From positions 1-64,000 of the forward strand of contig NZ_WHVW01000005.1 of assembly GCF_009651005.1 (NCBI RefSeq): a DNA stretch of 64,000 nt, written 5' to 3'. Below are positions 1 through 8,485 of the stretch, in pieces. Under the pieces are notes generated by a model. The model was not told the DNA's origin and did no database searches. It worked only from the letters and a program-made list of their open reading frames with translations. Source of the DNA: Sporosarcina obsidiansis. Its GTDB lineage: Bacteria > Bacillota > Bacilli > Bacillales_A > Planococcaceae. Both the position numbers and the translations under genes were made by a program. Within the stretch, counting starts at the first letter, position 1. Each line of letters starts with the position of its first letter.

Positions 1-27
1 TCAGCTGTGAATCTTGCCATAGAAAAA

Positions 28-70
28 CTGCACCTCCAATTGTTAGTTGTGTCTAACAATTGGGGTGCAG
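28..70 (-). terminator. Intrinsic terminator of the PfpI-family gene
   Basis: A near-perfect inverted repeat (CTGCACC...CCAATTGTTAG against CTAACAATTGG...GGTGCAG, 6-nt loop) lies 42 bases beyond the stop of the PfpI gene. Read on the minus strand it ends in a run of five T. It probably also blocks read-through from the left on the plus strand. Confidence 0.8.
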
Positions 71-112
71 TTCATTTCAATGACTTTCTGAACAGCCTAA
101 TTACGCTAAATT

Positions 113-628
113 TTATTTCTCTAGAAGCTTCAAAGATTCACGGTTAAACGCCGGAATATCATCAGGCTGGCGGCTAGTAACAAGTTGATTCTGACAGACT
201 ACGACTTCTTTGTCTGCATATTTCGCTCCTGCATACTCCATATCCACGCGAATTGATTTGTAACCTGTTGCATCGCGGCCTTCAAGGGCTTTCGCTGTGA
301 TCAAAAGTTGCGGTCCGTGACAAATGGCGAAGACCGGTTGATCTGCATCCATGAATTCCTTTACGAATTTCACAAAGCGATCATCCGCGCGCAAGATGTC
401 TGGAGAAAAGCCACCGGGAATAAATAATGCATCATAATCCGATGATTTCACATCTTCAATGCCTTTATCAATTTTCACTTTAGTATTTTCTTTCATACCG
501 GTAACTTCTGCTCCTGCTTCCGTTCCGATTACTTCTACTTCATGACCAGCGTCTTTATAAGCTGTAGCTGGTTTCATATATTCTGAGTCCTCAAACATAT
601 CTCCTAGTACAGTCGCAATTTTAGCCAT
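113..628 (-). CDS. PfpI/DJ-1 family type 1 glutamine amidotransferase-like protein
   Basis: 171 residues of the DJ-1/PfpI superfamily (general stress or deglycase/protease-like cytosolic proteins). The nucleophile elbow A-I-C-H-G-P-Q places the catalytic Cys at residue 103 followed by His104, and the acidic strand-loop LFIPGGF lies at about 69-74, both as in Bacillus YfkM/YraA-type proteins. The length is typical of the family. I chose the ATG at 628 because AAGGAG lies 11 bases upstream; an in-frame GTG four codons earlier overlaps that ribosome binding site. It is probably monocistronic with its own terminator. Family membership is clear, but the true activity (deglycase, chaperone or amidase) cannot be read from sequence. 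Confidence 0.85.
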   Translation of the reverse strand: MAKIATVLGDMFEDSEYMKPATAYKDAGHEVEVIGTEAGAEVTGMKENTKVKIDKGIEDVKSSDYDALFIPGGFSPDILRADDRFVKFVKEFMDADQPVFAICHGPQLLITAKALEGRDATGYKSIRVDMEYAGAKYADKEVVVCQNQLVTSRQPDDIPAFNRESLKLLEK

Positions 629-696
629 ATTATATACCACTCCTTAATTAGATGTTCTAGTCTACTATTCCACCATTTGAAGTATCTAAACATCTT

Positions 697-2754
697 TCAG
701 CTAAGCTGCAGCTCTCCATCGGAATCCAAATGAGCCGTAATATTGGTTCCGTCCTTTGAGAAGACATGCTTGCGCGTGCCTACTTGGACTTCTGTTCCGA
801 CATACGCCTTGCCAATTTTAATTCGGCCGTCTGCACTCGTGCGGATCACAGTTTTTACTGGACTTTCGGAACCTGCCTCCTGGAGTAGGACTTCCAATGG
901 TGCGGAAATCTCTCCCCCACGACAGACTCCTTTAATTGTGATGGTCTGCTCTGCTGTCAGATTACTGTGATACACGCCTTTTGAGAATACTTCTATATGA
1001 CCACTACTGTAGAGTGTACTATTTATGGCATACGGCACACTCAGTTTTGACTGGGGCGAGCTTTCGGTATCATACAGTTGGACAAGAATTTTTGCATCTT
1101 CAATTAACTGTGCAAAATCTGTCATATCCTGCAAATTTTCATTGAGCGGATTGATGAAAATATCGTATAGTCGTTCTGCCACTTCCGACCATTCTTCGTC
1201 AAACGCCTCACCTTGCGCACGTACTTTTTGAATAAATCGTTTGTTCACTTCTTCAAACTGCGCGTATCTTTTTTCCATTAATAAATAAATCAAACGTTTC
1301 AGTTCAGAAGGACTCAACTCCGCCTCTCCCTGTCCTCGAATCACGAAAATTTGATCCACTGCGTCTTTAATCTGGACAAGCAAATGCGTTACTTCCTTTA
1401 CAAGCCCAGCTAGTTCGCTTATGGCCGCCTCCTGTTTACCGACGCTGATTGTTGAAGACAACACATTGCCCCGTACTGTGACAGATTTCATCGCATGGAT
1501 TGTTGCTTTCGTCACCGAACCACCAATATAGACTCCACCCGTTGCCCCGACAAACATGGAAGGCAGCACATTTCCACCAATACGGACATCTCCCTCAAAC
1601 CGGATATTGCCACTTTCCAAATCCACTTCACCTGGATGGTTGAATTCGTTATTCACTTCGATTTTGACCAATTTCTCTCGCCAATCAAGAGCTGGCTTTC
1701 CTGAGATCAATGTAATAATTTCATTATCGACTTGTTTGACATTTTTTCCAAGACGCAATACGATGTCTCGCACAGGTTTTACAGGAATTTTTCTACCTAG
1801 AAGATTTCTACCTGGCGTACCTGGGACTGGAAGGACATGTGTCGCGATCACTTGACCTTCCTTGACGTTCGTAATCGCATTCATTTCTCGAAAATCCACT
1901 TTTTCTTCGCTGTCAGGATCGAATTCTTCATAACGGATATGTACTTCAAGATCACCATCTGTTCCTTCAATTGGAAGTGTTCCTTTTGCCACAATCAATT
2001 CATAAGGTTTGTCGACTTCCGTTACTTTTTTTATTGCTGGGAATAAAAGACCTGACTGAATACCCATCTTCTTTAACTCATCTACAATATTTTGGGGTTT
2101 TAGGTCATTCGTCATTTCTATCGTTTCCTCTACTTGAATGGCTAGTCGTTGAGTCCAAGCAGTGTCTGCTAATGAACGCTGAATTCGTTTACCCGGTGTA
2201 AAGGACAGTAAGGCTATCATGTCTTTCTCAATCAATTGGATGGTGAATTTCGGTGCGATCACTTCGTCACAAATTATTAAATTCACTTCATCCTCTGGCC
2301 GGATTAAAGTAGGTTCTGTTTGTCGTTCTCCGTTAATATATAGTAGTGCTTTTTCATTCGGAATAACCGATGGCAGCCGATCATCTTCGAATTGGCACTG
2401 AATTTCTCCTCCCTGGACACGTACACTACTCGTTTTTGTATCATTTGAAGTATCATCTATTTCTAGCGCGACCGGATGTTCCACAGCTGTTTGTGTGTCT
2501 GTATTTACTTTGTCCAATAAACTTGCTAACTTTTCGATTTTAGAAAGTTCTGGCTTTTCTACCGACTTTTCTTCAACTGGTTTTATACTTGTTACCGTCA
2601 CTTCCGCTAGCACTTTTCGCAAGCCCATCAAGCGTCTCCCTGGGTTAGTCAGTACATCAATTTTCACTTCTTCCCTCGACAATTCTAACAGGTCAAGAGC
2701 TTGCCCGATTGCTTCTTCCACTGTATTTGCCTGGACCGTCACTGCCTTTTTCAA
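697..2754 (-). CDS. FapA/DUF342 family protein with N-terminal Jag-N domain
   Basis: About 685 residues. The N-terminus (about 3-55, with the GRRLMGLRKVLAEV segment) resembles the Jag-N domain, and the rest matches the DUF342/FapA family: a Gly-rich right-handed beta-helix region around 385-450 (repeated GNVLPSMFVG, GGVYIGGSV), a helical coiled region around 450-560, then a second beta stretch. FapA-type proteins are polymer-forming and are implicated in polar or flagellar assembly or cell-envelope organisation; no flagellar genes are nearby. The TTG at 2754 sits about 7 bases after AGGGGTGG; a GTG at 2763 would overlap that site. There is no signal peptide or membrane segment, so I expect a cytoplasmic protein. 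The precise role is unknown. Confidence 0.8.
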   Translation of the reverse strand: MKKAVTVQANTVEEAIGQALDLLELSREEVKIDVLTNPGRRLMGLRKVLAEVTVTSIKPVEEKSVEKPELSKIEKLASLLDKVNTDTQTAVEHPVALEIDDTSNDTKTSSVRVQGGEIQCQFEDDRLPSVIPNEKALLYINGERQTEPTLIRPEDEVNLIICDEVIAPKFTIQLIEKDMIALLSFTPGKRIQRSLADTAWTQRLAIQVEETIEMTNDLKPQNIVDELKKMGIQSGLLFPAIKKVTEVDKPYELIVAKGTLPIEGTDGDLEVHIRYEEFDPDSEEKVDFREMNAITNVKEGQVIATHVLPVPGTPGRNLLGRKIPVKPVRDIVLRLGKNVKQVDNEIITLISGKPALDWREKLVKIEVNNEFNHPGEVDLESGNIRFEGDVRIGGNVLPSMFVGATGGVYIGGSVTKATIHAMKSVTVRGNVLSSTISVGKQEAAISELAGLVKEVTHLLVQIKDAVDQIFVIRGQGEAELSPSELKRLIYLLMEKRYAQFEEVNKRFIQKVRAQGEAFDEEWSEVAERLYDIFINPLNENLQDMTDFAQLIEDAKILVQLYDTESSPQSKLSVPYAINSTLYSSGHIEVFSKGVYHSNLTAEQTITIKGVCRGGEISAPLEVLLQEAGSESPVKTVIRTSADGRIKIGKAYVGTEVQVGTRKHVFSKDGTNITAHLDSDGELQLS

Positions 2755-2813
2755 AATGACCACCCCTGTCTATATTCCCGATACTTTTATAGTACCATAA
2801 GAAAGTGGCCTGA

Positions 2814-3047
2814 TTAATAAAATATTCCTATAATAACAAGGGCTGCGATAATCAAACCGCCAACCGTTCCAACCATTTCCGTCGTCAAGATTGGCTTCTT
2901 CTGGAAGACATTAATCAGTTCCAAGTCTTCCCGTAGCTGCTTCACCTCATCGCGCAACTCTTTTACTTCAGAATCCAGCGTACTGAGTTCCTGAGCTTGT
3001 CTCGTAACCATTTCATGATTTCTCGAAGACATTTCATTCGTTTCCAT
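2814..3047 (-). CDS. Small coiled-coil protein with C-terminal membrane anchor
   Basis: 77 residues. Positions about 15-50 form a charged heptad-like coiled coil (LDSEVKELRDEVKQLREDLELI) and about 58-76 a single hydrophobic segment ending in IIGIFY, so it should be a tail-anchored protein with its coil in the cytoplasm. It lies about 50 bases upstream of the FapA-like gene on the same strand and could be co-transcribed with it. I do not recognise a named family. The ATG follows a weak GGGCGG-type ribosome binding site. Composition and the clear two-part architecture support a real gene. Confidence 0.65.
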   Translation of the reverse strand: METNEMSSRNHEMVTRQAQELSTLDSEVKELRDEVKQLREDLELINVFQKKPILTTEMVGTVGGLIIAALVIIGIFY

Positions 3048-3126
3048 AAAAGTTCCGCCCTTCGTCGTTTCTTTTCTATACGTTTATGCGAACCAATTGG
3101 TTTCATACCGGTACAATAATTCCCAT

Positions 3127-3155
3127 TTGCATTTTTTCAACTCGGGGTGTATGAT
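3127..3155 (+). promoter_or_regulatory. Sigma-A-type promoter for a structured RNA
   Basis: TTGCAT (3127-3132), a 17-bp spacer, then TATGAT (3150-3155) make a good vegetative promoter. It points right into a 240-base stretch that folds strongly and ends in an intrinsic terminator at 3399. Confidence 0.6.
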
Positions 3156-3161
3156 AAATCT

Positions 3162-3399
3162 ACAAGCTGTATTGTTCGTATGTACATTAAGTTTTAACCT
3201 TTAAGCTGTAACAGGGAGTTTATTACGAAACGGAAATGGCATATCGGATTCCTTTCAAGCAATCCGAACATACAGGAACGTTTCCGCAAACACCCACTTT
3301 GAGGAGTGGTGGTTTAAAACTTTCTATGACTAAACTACGGCAAAGACGGCTTACATCGATTTAACAACAGGCATCATTCTTTATGAATGGTGCTTTTTT
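3162..3399 (+). ncRNA. Candidate structured RNA or riboswitch-like leader upstream of DUF2935
   Basis: This fills the 426-bp gap between the coiled-coil gene and DUF2935. After the promoter I see nested helices: CGGAAA (outer) pairs with TTTCCG, enclosing CGGATT pairing with AATCCG; then a CCACT/AGTGG hairpin; then a short single-stranded AC-rich stretch; then the terminator hairpin GCATCATTC/GAATGGTGC followed by six T at 3394-3399. The DUF2935 gene starts 75 bases after the terminator, so this is either an independent small RNA or an attenuator leader. It does not match the riboswitch cores I know (TPP, SAM, FMN, purine, c-di-GMP, T-box). A 12-codon ORF at 3326-3364 has no well-placed ribosome binding site. 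Confidence 0.5.
3371..3399 (+). terminator. Intrinsic terminator of the structured RNA
   Basis: GCATCATTC, loop TTTAT, GAATGGTGC (nine pairs with one G-U), then TTTTTT. Located 75 bases before the DUF2935 start codon. Confidence 0.8.
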
Positions 3400-3473
3400 G
3401 TATCTTCAATATAGTAAAGTCTATTACTCTCAATGGATACATAGAATGAGTTAAAACGCTCAAGAGGAGAGAC

Positions 3474-4271
3474 TTGGAGATTACATCTTTCGTTACGCAA
3501 TCATTAGAGGAAATTCGCTTTTGGTCAAGGATAATGAAGGAACATACATTCTTTTTAAGTATGGGATTTACCGTTGATCAGACACAACTCATTCAAGAGG
3601 CCAGATACTATATGGACTTATTTGAACGAATTGAAGAACAAATTCGCGATTATAACGAAAATACGGACCCAGAAGTAATTCGGCAATTGAACGTACAGGT
3701 ATATGAGGCTGCCGCATCCATTTGGGCTTATAAACGCAAGGTGCTTGGATTACAATTGCGTTGTGAGATTGTAACGAACAATATGCCTTTGCTTGTTGAC
3801 CATACGAGTAGAGAAGCTGCTTATTTCGCTAAACGTTTAGTGGAATTGAATGAAGGCAAATTAAAACCATTGCCGGAAGCCATTATTAAGGAGAATGTGT
3901 TTTTCTTAAAGATCATGGCAGACCATGCAAAATTTATCGGTCATTTGTTAGATCCATCTGAACGAAAACTCGTAGAACAGGCAAGAGATTTTAGCCACGA
4001 CTTTGATCAACTACTATTTCAGGCACAAGACTTGGATCATATGCGTCCACAATCAGAAACAGTTCCGTTACTGGACCAATTTCTTGATCAAAACCGTGTA
4101 TCTGTTGTATCACTCCGAGATTTTAAGAAAACAGCTAGAGATTTAATTGAGGCTTGTCGAATTAAGAGTAATATCCCTGCACTTCTCGCCGACCATGTGT
4201 ATCGTGAAGCAGATCATTTTCTTCATATTATCGATGCATTCGATGAACATCTCACTTCAAATAATTCGTAA
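3474..4271 (+). CDS. DUF2935 domain-containing protein
   Basis: 265 residues with two tandem all-alpha repeats of about 125 residues each (about 5-130 and 140-260), which matches the DUF2935 family of Bacillales and Clostridia. Each half has an EIRFWSRIMKEH or DHVYREADHF-type helix carrying His and Glu residues, so a ferritin-like or metal-binding four-helix bundle is plausible, but this is inference. The start is a TTG preceded by AAGAGGAGAG. It is monocistronic, bounded by a structured leader at 3162-3399 and a strong terminator. Function is unknown. Confidence 0.8.
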   Translation: MEITSFVTQSLEEIRFWSRIMKEHTFFLSMGFTVDQTQLIQEARYYMDLFERIEEQIRDYNENTDPEVIRQLNVQVYEAAASIWAYKRKVLGLQLRCEIVTNNMPLLVDHTSREAAYFAKRLVELNEGKLKPLPEAIIKENVFFLKIMADHAKFIGHLLDPSERKLVEQARDFSHDFDQLLFQAQDLDHMRPQSETVPLLDQFLDQNRVSVVSLRDFKKTARDLIEACRIKSNIPALLADHVYREADHFLHIIDAFDEHLTSNNS

Positions 4272-4280
4272 ATAGAACTA

Positions 4281-4322
4281 AACAGTTGAGGCGAAGTCCA
4301 GATGGACTTCGCCTCAACTGTT
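4281..4322. terminator. Bidirectional terminator between convergent genes
   Basis: A perfect 20-bp inverted repeat (4281-4300 and 4303-4322) with a GA loop, with A and T runs on its flanks. It serves the DUF2935 gene from the left and the copper-binding protein gene from the right. Confidence 0.85.
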
Positions 4323-4340
4323 TTAACATTATTATTAATG

Positions 4341-4664
4341 TTAAGCTGCCACTTTTCGACAAGCTTCCGTACATTTTCGACAAGCCACCGCGCACTTCTG
4401 ACAATGATCATGATCGTGTTTTCCGCATTCCTCTGCACATTTTTCACAAATGTTCGCACATAACTTCAAAATTTGTACAGTGAATGGACTATTGCGTGTA
4501 ATGGCTTGAATCGTGTAAGTACAACTTTCCGCGCACTCTCTGTCCAAGAGAATACAATCCGCCATCATCTTGACATCTTCTTTCAGGCATGCATCGAAAC
4601 AATTGTTACAAGCCTTCACACAATCTTCCAATACACGCAATACTTCTTCATATTTACTATTCAT
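4341..4664 (-). CDS. Four-helix bundle copper-binding protein (Csp/YhjQ type)
   Basis: 107 residues, very rich in cysteine in CxxC- and CxxxC-spaced pairs along helices (CVKACNNCFDAC, CADC/CAESC, CANICEKCAEECG, CQKCAVACRKCTEAC), plus a His-Asp-His-Asp-His loop. This is the pattern of the DUF326/Csp family, cytosolic four-helix bundles that store many Cu(I) ions through Cys thiolates in the bundle core. There is no signal peptide, so it is the cytosolic type. The ATG at 4664 follows AGGAGG by 8 bases; an upstream in-frame extension lacks a ribosome binding site. No copper-responsive operator was identified. Confidence 0.85.
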   Translation of the reverse strand: MNSKYEEVLRVLEDCVKACNNCFDACLKEDVKMMADCILLDRECAESCTYTIQAITRNSPFTVQILKLCANICEKCAEECGKHDHDHCQKCAVACRKCTEACRKVAA

Positions 4665-4806
4665 CCGATCGCCTCCTAATGGTAATTTCTTTATTATTCT
4701 TCCCGATTCATTTTGACTCAAACTTTGACCCACTATTCCTTATTCATTGAAAGCCTTTTCAATCTTTGGTTAAATAAAGAGTAAACAAGAAAATGAGGTG
4801 CTAGTA

Positions 4807-5292
4807 ATGAAACTCTTTAAATGGACAGGTCCGCTAGAAGAAGCAGGAAACTTACCTGAAGAATCACGTGCACTATTATTGAACAATGACCAGGAAGTTC
4901 TCGTATTACAAGAGGCAGAAACAACAAACTTGGAAAACACGATAGCATATGAGATTTTGGATCAAAGTGGAGATCTGCCATCAGGTCGATTTGCTGTCCT
5001 AAATAACATCCCTGTTTCAGAAAACGGACGTGAGATTTTCGAGCAGCGATTCAATAATCGTGCACGTTTGATCGAAGCGGAACCAGGATTCGTAGCAATT
5101 CGTGTATTACGTCCTATAGATACCGATACGTACGTGATTTTGACGATGTGGGAAGATGAAGCGTCATTTGAGAATTGGCAAAAATCACAAGCATATGGAA
5201 AAGCACATGCGAAGCGTGGTACAGAAGAAGGCGTCGATCAACGGCCAAATATCTTCCCAAGACCTTCTTTTGTGACGACTTATAAAAAATGA
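4807..5292 (+). CDS. hmoB: HmoB-like haem-degrading monooxygenase
   Basis: 161 residues, close in size to Bacillus HmoB (YhgC). The C-terminal half (about 75-155: RLIEAEPGFVAIRVLRP, YVILTMWEDEASFENWQKS) is an ABM domain, a ferredoxin-like fold that dimerises to bind haem, with a conserved N-terminal extension as in HmoB. Predicted role: oxidative opening of haem to release iron in the cytosol. I use the ATG at 4807, which follows AATGAGGTG; the GTG at 4798 is part of that ribosome binding site. It has a copper-protein gene on one side and a DUF3231 gene 58 bases downstream on the same strand. Confidence 0.8.
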   Translation: MKLFKWTGPLEEAGNLPEESRALLLNNDQEVLVLQEAETTNLENTIAYEILDQSGDLPSGRFAVLNNIPVSENGREIFEQRFNNRARLIEAEPGFVAIRVLRPIDTDTYVILTMWEDEASFENWQKSQAYGKAHAKRGTEEGVDQRPNIFPRPSFVTTYKK

Positions 5293-5359
5293 ATGTATGA
5301 AAAATGGATTTCCGTAGAAACTACTCTTGAAAATCATCATGACATAAGGAGTGGAAATC

Positions 5360-5857
5360 TTGGGTATTTTAGACGGCAATCCAAAAGACGAACCAATGCA
5401 TTACGGTGAAATAACTGCTATTTGGGCATTTATGGGGGCAAATAACGGGTTAGTCAGCGGGTATGAAGCGTTTATTAATCATGCGGAGGACGCTGATTTG
5501 ATCGAATTGTTAGAGGAGGCGATTAAAACGATGAAAGCCTCGAATAAAGAACTCGGTAAGCTTCTGAAAGCAAACGGAATCACTCCTCCCCCTGCTTTGC
5601 CAGAGAGACCAAAAGCAAATTCAGAGGAAATTCCGGCTGGCGCACGCTTCATGGATCCTGAAATCAGTGCAGCAGTATCGATTAATGTAGGGCAAGGACT
5701 TGTATCATGCAGTATGGCGATGGGTCAATGTTTGCGTGAAGACATTGCCGCGATGTTCGCGAAATATCATATGGAAAAAGTTGCATTTGGCGCAAAACTT
5801 CTGAGCTTAAACAAATCAAAAGGGTGGATTATCCCTCCTCCTCTTCACATAACATGA
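5360..5857 (+). CDS. DUF3231 family protein
   Basis: 165 residues matching DUF3231, a family of all-alpha, ferritin- or CotF-like proteins common in spore formers. Two helices with EAIKTMKASNKELGKLLKANGI are followed by a Pro-rich linker (TPPPALPERP) and a second pair of helices (SAAVSINVGQGLVSCSMAMGQ...). The TTG at 5360 follows ATAAGGAGTGG by 6 bases; the GTG at 5351 lies inside that site. It follows the hmoB-like gene and ends in its own terminator. Spore-coat association is suggested only by family resemblance. Confidence 0.8.
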   Translation: MGILDGNPKDEPMHYGEITAIWAFMGANNGLVSGYEAFINHAEDADLIELLEEAIKTMKASNKELGKLLKANGITPPPALPERPKANSEEIPAGARFMDPEISAAVSINVGQGLVSCSMAMGQCLREDIAAMFAKYHMEKVAFGAKLLSLNKSKGWIIPPPLHIT

Positions 5858-5866
5858 GCAATGATC

Positions 5867-5902
5867 ACTCTGCTATGCATTCGTGCATGCGGAGTTTTTT
5901 GT
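5867..5902 (+). terminator. Intrinsic terminator after DUF3231
   Basis: ACTCTGC-TATGCA, loop TTCG, TGCATG-CGGAGT, then TTTTTT: a bulged hairpin with a stable UUCG tetraloop. Confidence 0.8.
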
Positions 5903-6007
5903 TTCTAATTTTGTTCAAGTATTTTTTCCCACTCATAATATGCTGAATTTTGCTCAATCTATTCATGTAGATGTCATCATCTAACAACTTATAAGGAAGT
6001 GCATCCA

Positions 6008-6172
6008 ATGAATAATCGAAAAAGCGAACGTCAGCGTCAAGATCAACAAAATCAGCGTGAACGACAAGATCAAGTAGAAAATATGGAGTTTGGTGAAGAG
6101 TTCGACTTTGACCAAAAACGTCAAAAGCAAGACGAAAATCAAAACAAAGAACGTAGAAATAACCGAAAATAA
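6008..6172 (+). CDS. 54-residue Gln/Arg-rich protein, possible gamma-type SASP-like
   Basis: A short ORF with AAGGAAGTG 8 bases before its ATG and a terminator 11 bases after its stop. The 54 residues are almost entirely Q, R, N, E, D and K, with a single FGEEF element at about residues 28-32. Gamma-type small acid-soluble spore proteins are similarly Q/N-rich with repeated FGTEF elements, and the neighbouring ger operon is sporulation-linked, so a spore amino-acid reserve protein is possible. The match is compositional plus one motif only, so the assignment is weak; the existence of the gene is better supported than its function. Confidence 0.6.
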   Translation: MNNRKSERQRQDQQNQRERQDQVENMEFGEEFDFDQKRQKQDENQNKERRNNRK

Positions 6173-6182
6173 CAAGAAATAA

Positions 6183-6210
6183 AGCCCTGTCATCAGCGAC
6201 AGGGCTCTTT
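6183..6210 (+). terminator. Intrinsic terminator after the Gln-rich small gene
   Basis: AGCCCTGTC (6183-6191), six-base loop, GACAGGGCT (6198-6206), then CTTT. It lies between this gene and the end of the convergent ger operon and could serve both. Confidence 0.75.
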
Positions 6211-6269
6211 CATGCACTTATTATATATCCAACTTTTAATTAACTCTCCCTGTCATTCTCTATCACAAG

Positions 6270-7394
6270 TTATTCTATAGTTCCCGTGCTTTGTAACTTT
6301 ACTTCTACATTCACTTTAAATTCTATATCAGGATACGCTTTTTCCCACGTACGATATATATCTTCATGATATTGTCTAGTCGCACGATAACGTAGTCCAA
6401 ACCCAAAAGGATCCACGGACTTTTCCTGCATATTTTTTAACAGACTGTGTATTTTTCGTTTCACTTCTTCCGATGAGAATTGATTATACTCATCCAATTT
6501 GGAGAGGGTAAGCGGGTGTTTGGACTCCCCCACAATACCACTCATCTTCACATTCATTTCAATCACTTTCGGTACGTCGTTCTTTGTAAGAATCTCATAG
6601 TCCATATCGATCCTGCTAATATTTAGAAGAAGTCTATCATCTCCGTGTTCCACTTTATACGAGAAGCCAGATGAGCCCTTGAATAGAGAGTTATAATATT
6701 TAGTTTCCATATTGCTAAGTTCAACTGGTTCCTGTTGTTTTCCTACAACAATCGCATTATTTACAACTAACTCGTCATGTTCTTTAGTTGTCTCTACTAA
6801 TGGCAGTACGGGATTAATACCATCCGAAATTAAATCTTTACGGAATTGAAATAAAAATGTGGTGACAATATAGGGACTTTCGGTGGCTGTATCCCCAAAA
6901 AAGTTAAACAAAGATAGTGAGGCTGGCGCTTCTGTTTGTGGTTCGACCCGTAAGATATCTTCTGCTGAAGGATTGGCTCCTGCTACATACGCAATTAATT
7001 GAATATCTCCCCGTCTAAAAAAATAATCCATAAAGGTATCCATATTATCTGCCATAAGATCTTGATGAATGACAATTGTTTTCATATGTCCAAACTCCAA
7101 CACTTTATCAACATGTGTTTCTAACATGCGGATAATCTCTCCAATGGATTCACCTTCCTCCGTGAGATAGGCATAACTTGATTTTGCGGATTCCTTAATG
7201 GCTCCAAATGGCAGAGCTACTTTCAAAGTGACCTTATACCCTTCATCTGATTTTTCAGGAGGATCTATTCCTATTGCAGAAATAAAGAGCCGTTTATCAA
7301 TATCTTTAAAAGCACATCCAGTCTGTAGTAAAAGTGTGAAGAGAAGCATCACAATTACAGATGGTTTCAGAATAGAGAAAATATGACGTTTCAT
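6270..7394 (-). CDS. gerC: Spore germination lipoprotein, Ger(x)C family
   Basis: 374 residues. The signal peptide has a lipobox (LLLQTGC, Cys at about 27), followed by the GerC-family N-terminal signature KDIDKRLFISAIGID and a mixed alpha/beta C-terminal domain ending in FKVNVEVKL. GerC-type lipoproteins sit on the outer face of the spore inner membrane as the third subunit of nutrient germinant receptors. The start overlaps the stop of the GerB-type gene by 4 bases (ATGA), indicating translational coupling. It is last in a gerA-gerB-gerC operon. Which germinant it responds to cannot be predicted. Confidence 0.93.
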   Translation of the reverse strand: MKRHIFSILKPSVIVMLLFTLLLQTGCAFKDIDKRLFISAIGIDPPEKSDEGYKVTLKVALPFGAIKESAKSSYAYLTEEGESIGEIIRMLETHVDKVLEFGHMKTIVIHQDLMADNMDTFMDYFFRRGDIQLIAYVAGANPSAEDILRVEPQTEAPASLSLFNFFGDTATESPYIVTTFLFQFRKDLISDGINPVLPLVETTKEHDELVVNNAIVVGKQQEPVELSNMETKYYNSLFKGSSGFSYKVEHGDDRLLLNISRIDMDYEILTKNDVPKVIEMNVKMSGIVGESKHPLTLSKLDEYNQFSSEEVKRKIHSLLKNMQEKSVDPFGFGLRYRATRQYHEDIYRTWEKAYPDIEFKVNVEVKLQSTGTIE

Positions 7395-8485
7395 GACTTC
7401 GCCCTCCTCTTCACAACAAGTAAAATACCAATTAATCCAATGACTATAACTGGCATGATATTAAAAAAGTAGATGCTGTATAGAAATAAGTCATATTCTG
7501 TCACTTGAATAGTGATAAAAAGTGCAGCCGCCCAGAATATCACAATGATTACAGACTTGGCGATATTCTTCTTACGTGACTGGAGCTTGTCCAGCTGAAA
7601 TATATGTTTAAATAACTTAAAGGAGACGTGCCAATGGATCATAATATTTAAAAATGCAATAGCCAAGAAGATGAGTAGAAAAATAAAGATAACTCTTTCA
7701 ATTACACCAAATTTCATCCGTACGGAATCACTCGTAAGGATCCAAGGATAAATAATATCTTCAATCTTGTCGAAGCCTAATATACCAATAGGGACAAAAT
7801 ACGTAGTAATTAAAGTGAATGTTCCAAGCAATAGGACAATAGCTGCTTGCTTAAAACCAAACACCATTTTCTTCTTCAGTAGAGAATTGAATACAATAAT
7901 ATCAAACGCGCCTACGAATAAATAAGACGCTGCAGCAAAAACTGTATAGTTTGGCGGGTGATCAATATACATAACGGCTACCTTCACATGATCCCAATTC
8001 AACTGCTCATTAAAATAAATTTTCACTAAAAAATAGATAGCTAACGGAAGAAGCATTACAAAAACAACTTCCAGTGTACTTAATACATTACGGCTTTGCA
8101 TTACCATTCCGAACGAAATCACTAGTACGAACGTAGCAAAAATCGTATAGACAGACATCTCGGGAGTGAGAAATCGAAGAAGTAGATCGACATACGAGAT
8201 TAATGTCTGCAGTCCAGCAGTGTACCAAACTACTCCAAGCGTAAATAGTGCAGGAAGGGACACCCACTTACTTACGTATAAATCTAATATTTGAGGAAGA
8301 CTCTTTCCTGGAAAGGAACTAAATGTCCTAATTAATAACCAATTTATTAACACACCGAAAAACAAAGCCATAATCATGGTCAAAATGGCCCCGCCCTCGC
8401 TTTTCCCCAACAGAATTCTGGGTACAGAAGCGATAATATTGGCAACCATATTGGAGATAATTAAATAATATACAAAACGGCTCAT
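7391..8485 (-). CDS. gerB: Spore germination permease, GerB family (GerAB type)
   Basis: 364 residues with about ten hydrophobic segments of the APC-like spore_permease family (GerAB). Recognisable elements are RILLGKSEGGAI near the N-terminus, the SFPGKSLPQILDLYV loop, and PNYTVFAAASYLFVGAFDI. GerB subunits bind the germinant amino acid or sugar within the inner spore membrane. Four-base overlaps at both ends with gerA and gerC show a tight tricistronic operon. Length is normal and no frame damage is seen. Confidence 0.93.
   Translation of the reverse strand: MSRFVYYLIISNMVANIIASVPRILLGKSEGGAILTMIMALFFGVLINWLLIRTFSSFPGKSLPQILDLYVSKWVSLPALFTLGVVWYTAGLQTLISYVDLLLRFLTPEMSVYTIFATFVLVISFGMVMQSRNVLSTLEVVFVMLLPLAIYFLVKIYFNEQLNWDHVKVAVMYIDHPPNYTVFAAASYLFVGAFDIIVFNSLLKKKMVFGFKQAAIVLLLGTFTLITTYFVPIGILGFDKIEDIIYPWILTSDSVRMKFGVIERVIFIFLLIFLAIAFLNIMIHWHVSFKLFKHIFQLDKLQSRKKNIAKSVIIVIFWAAALFITIQVTEYDLFLYSIYFFNIMPVIVIGLIGILLVVKRRAKS

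Noticed and set aside
3326..3364. A 12-codon ORF (MTKLRQRRLTSI) ending just before the terminator at 3371
   Set aside because: The nearest GGAG is 19 bases from the ATG, too far for good initiation, so I do not call it a leader peptide, although the arrangement is suggestive.
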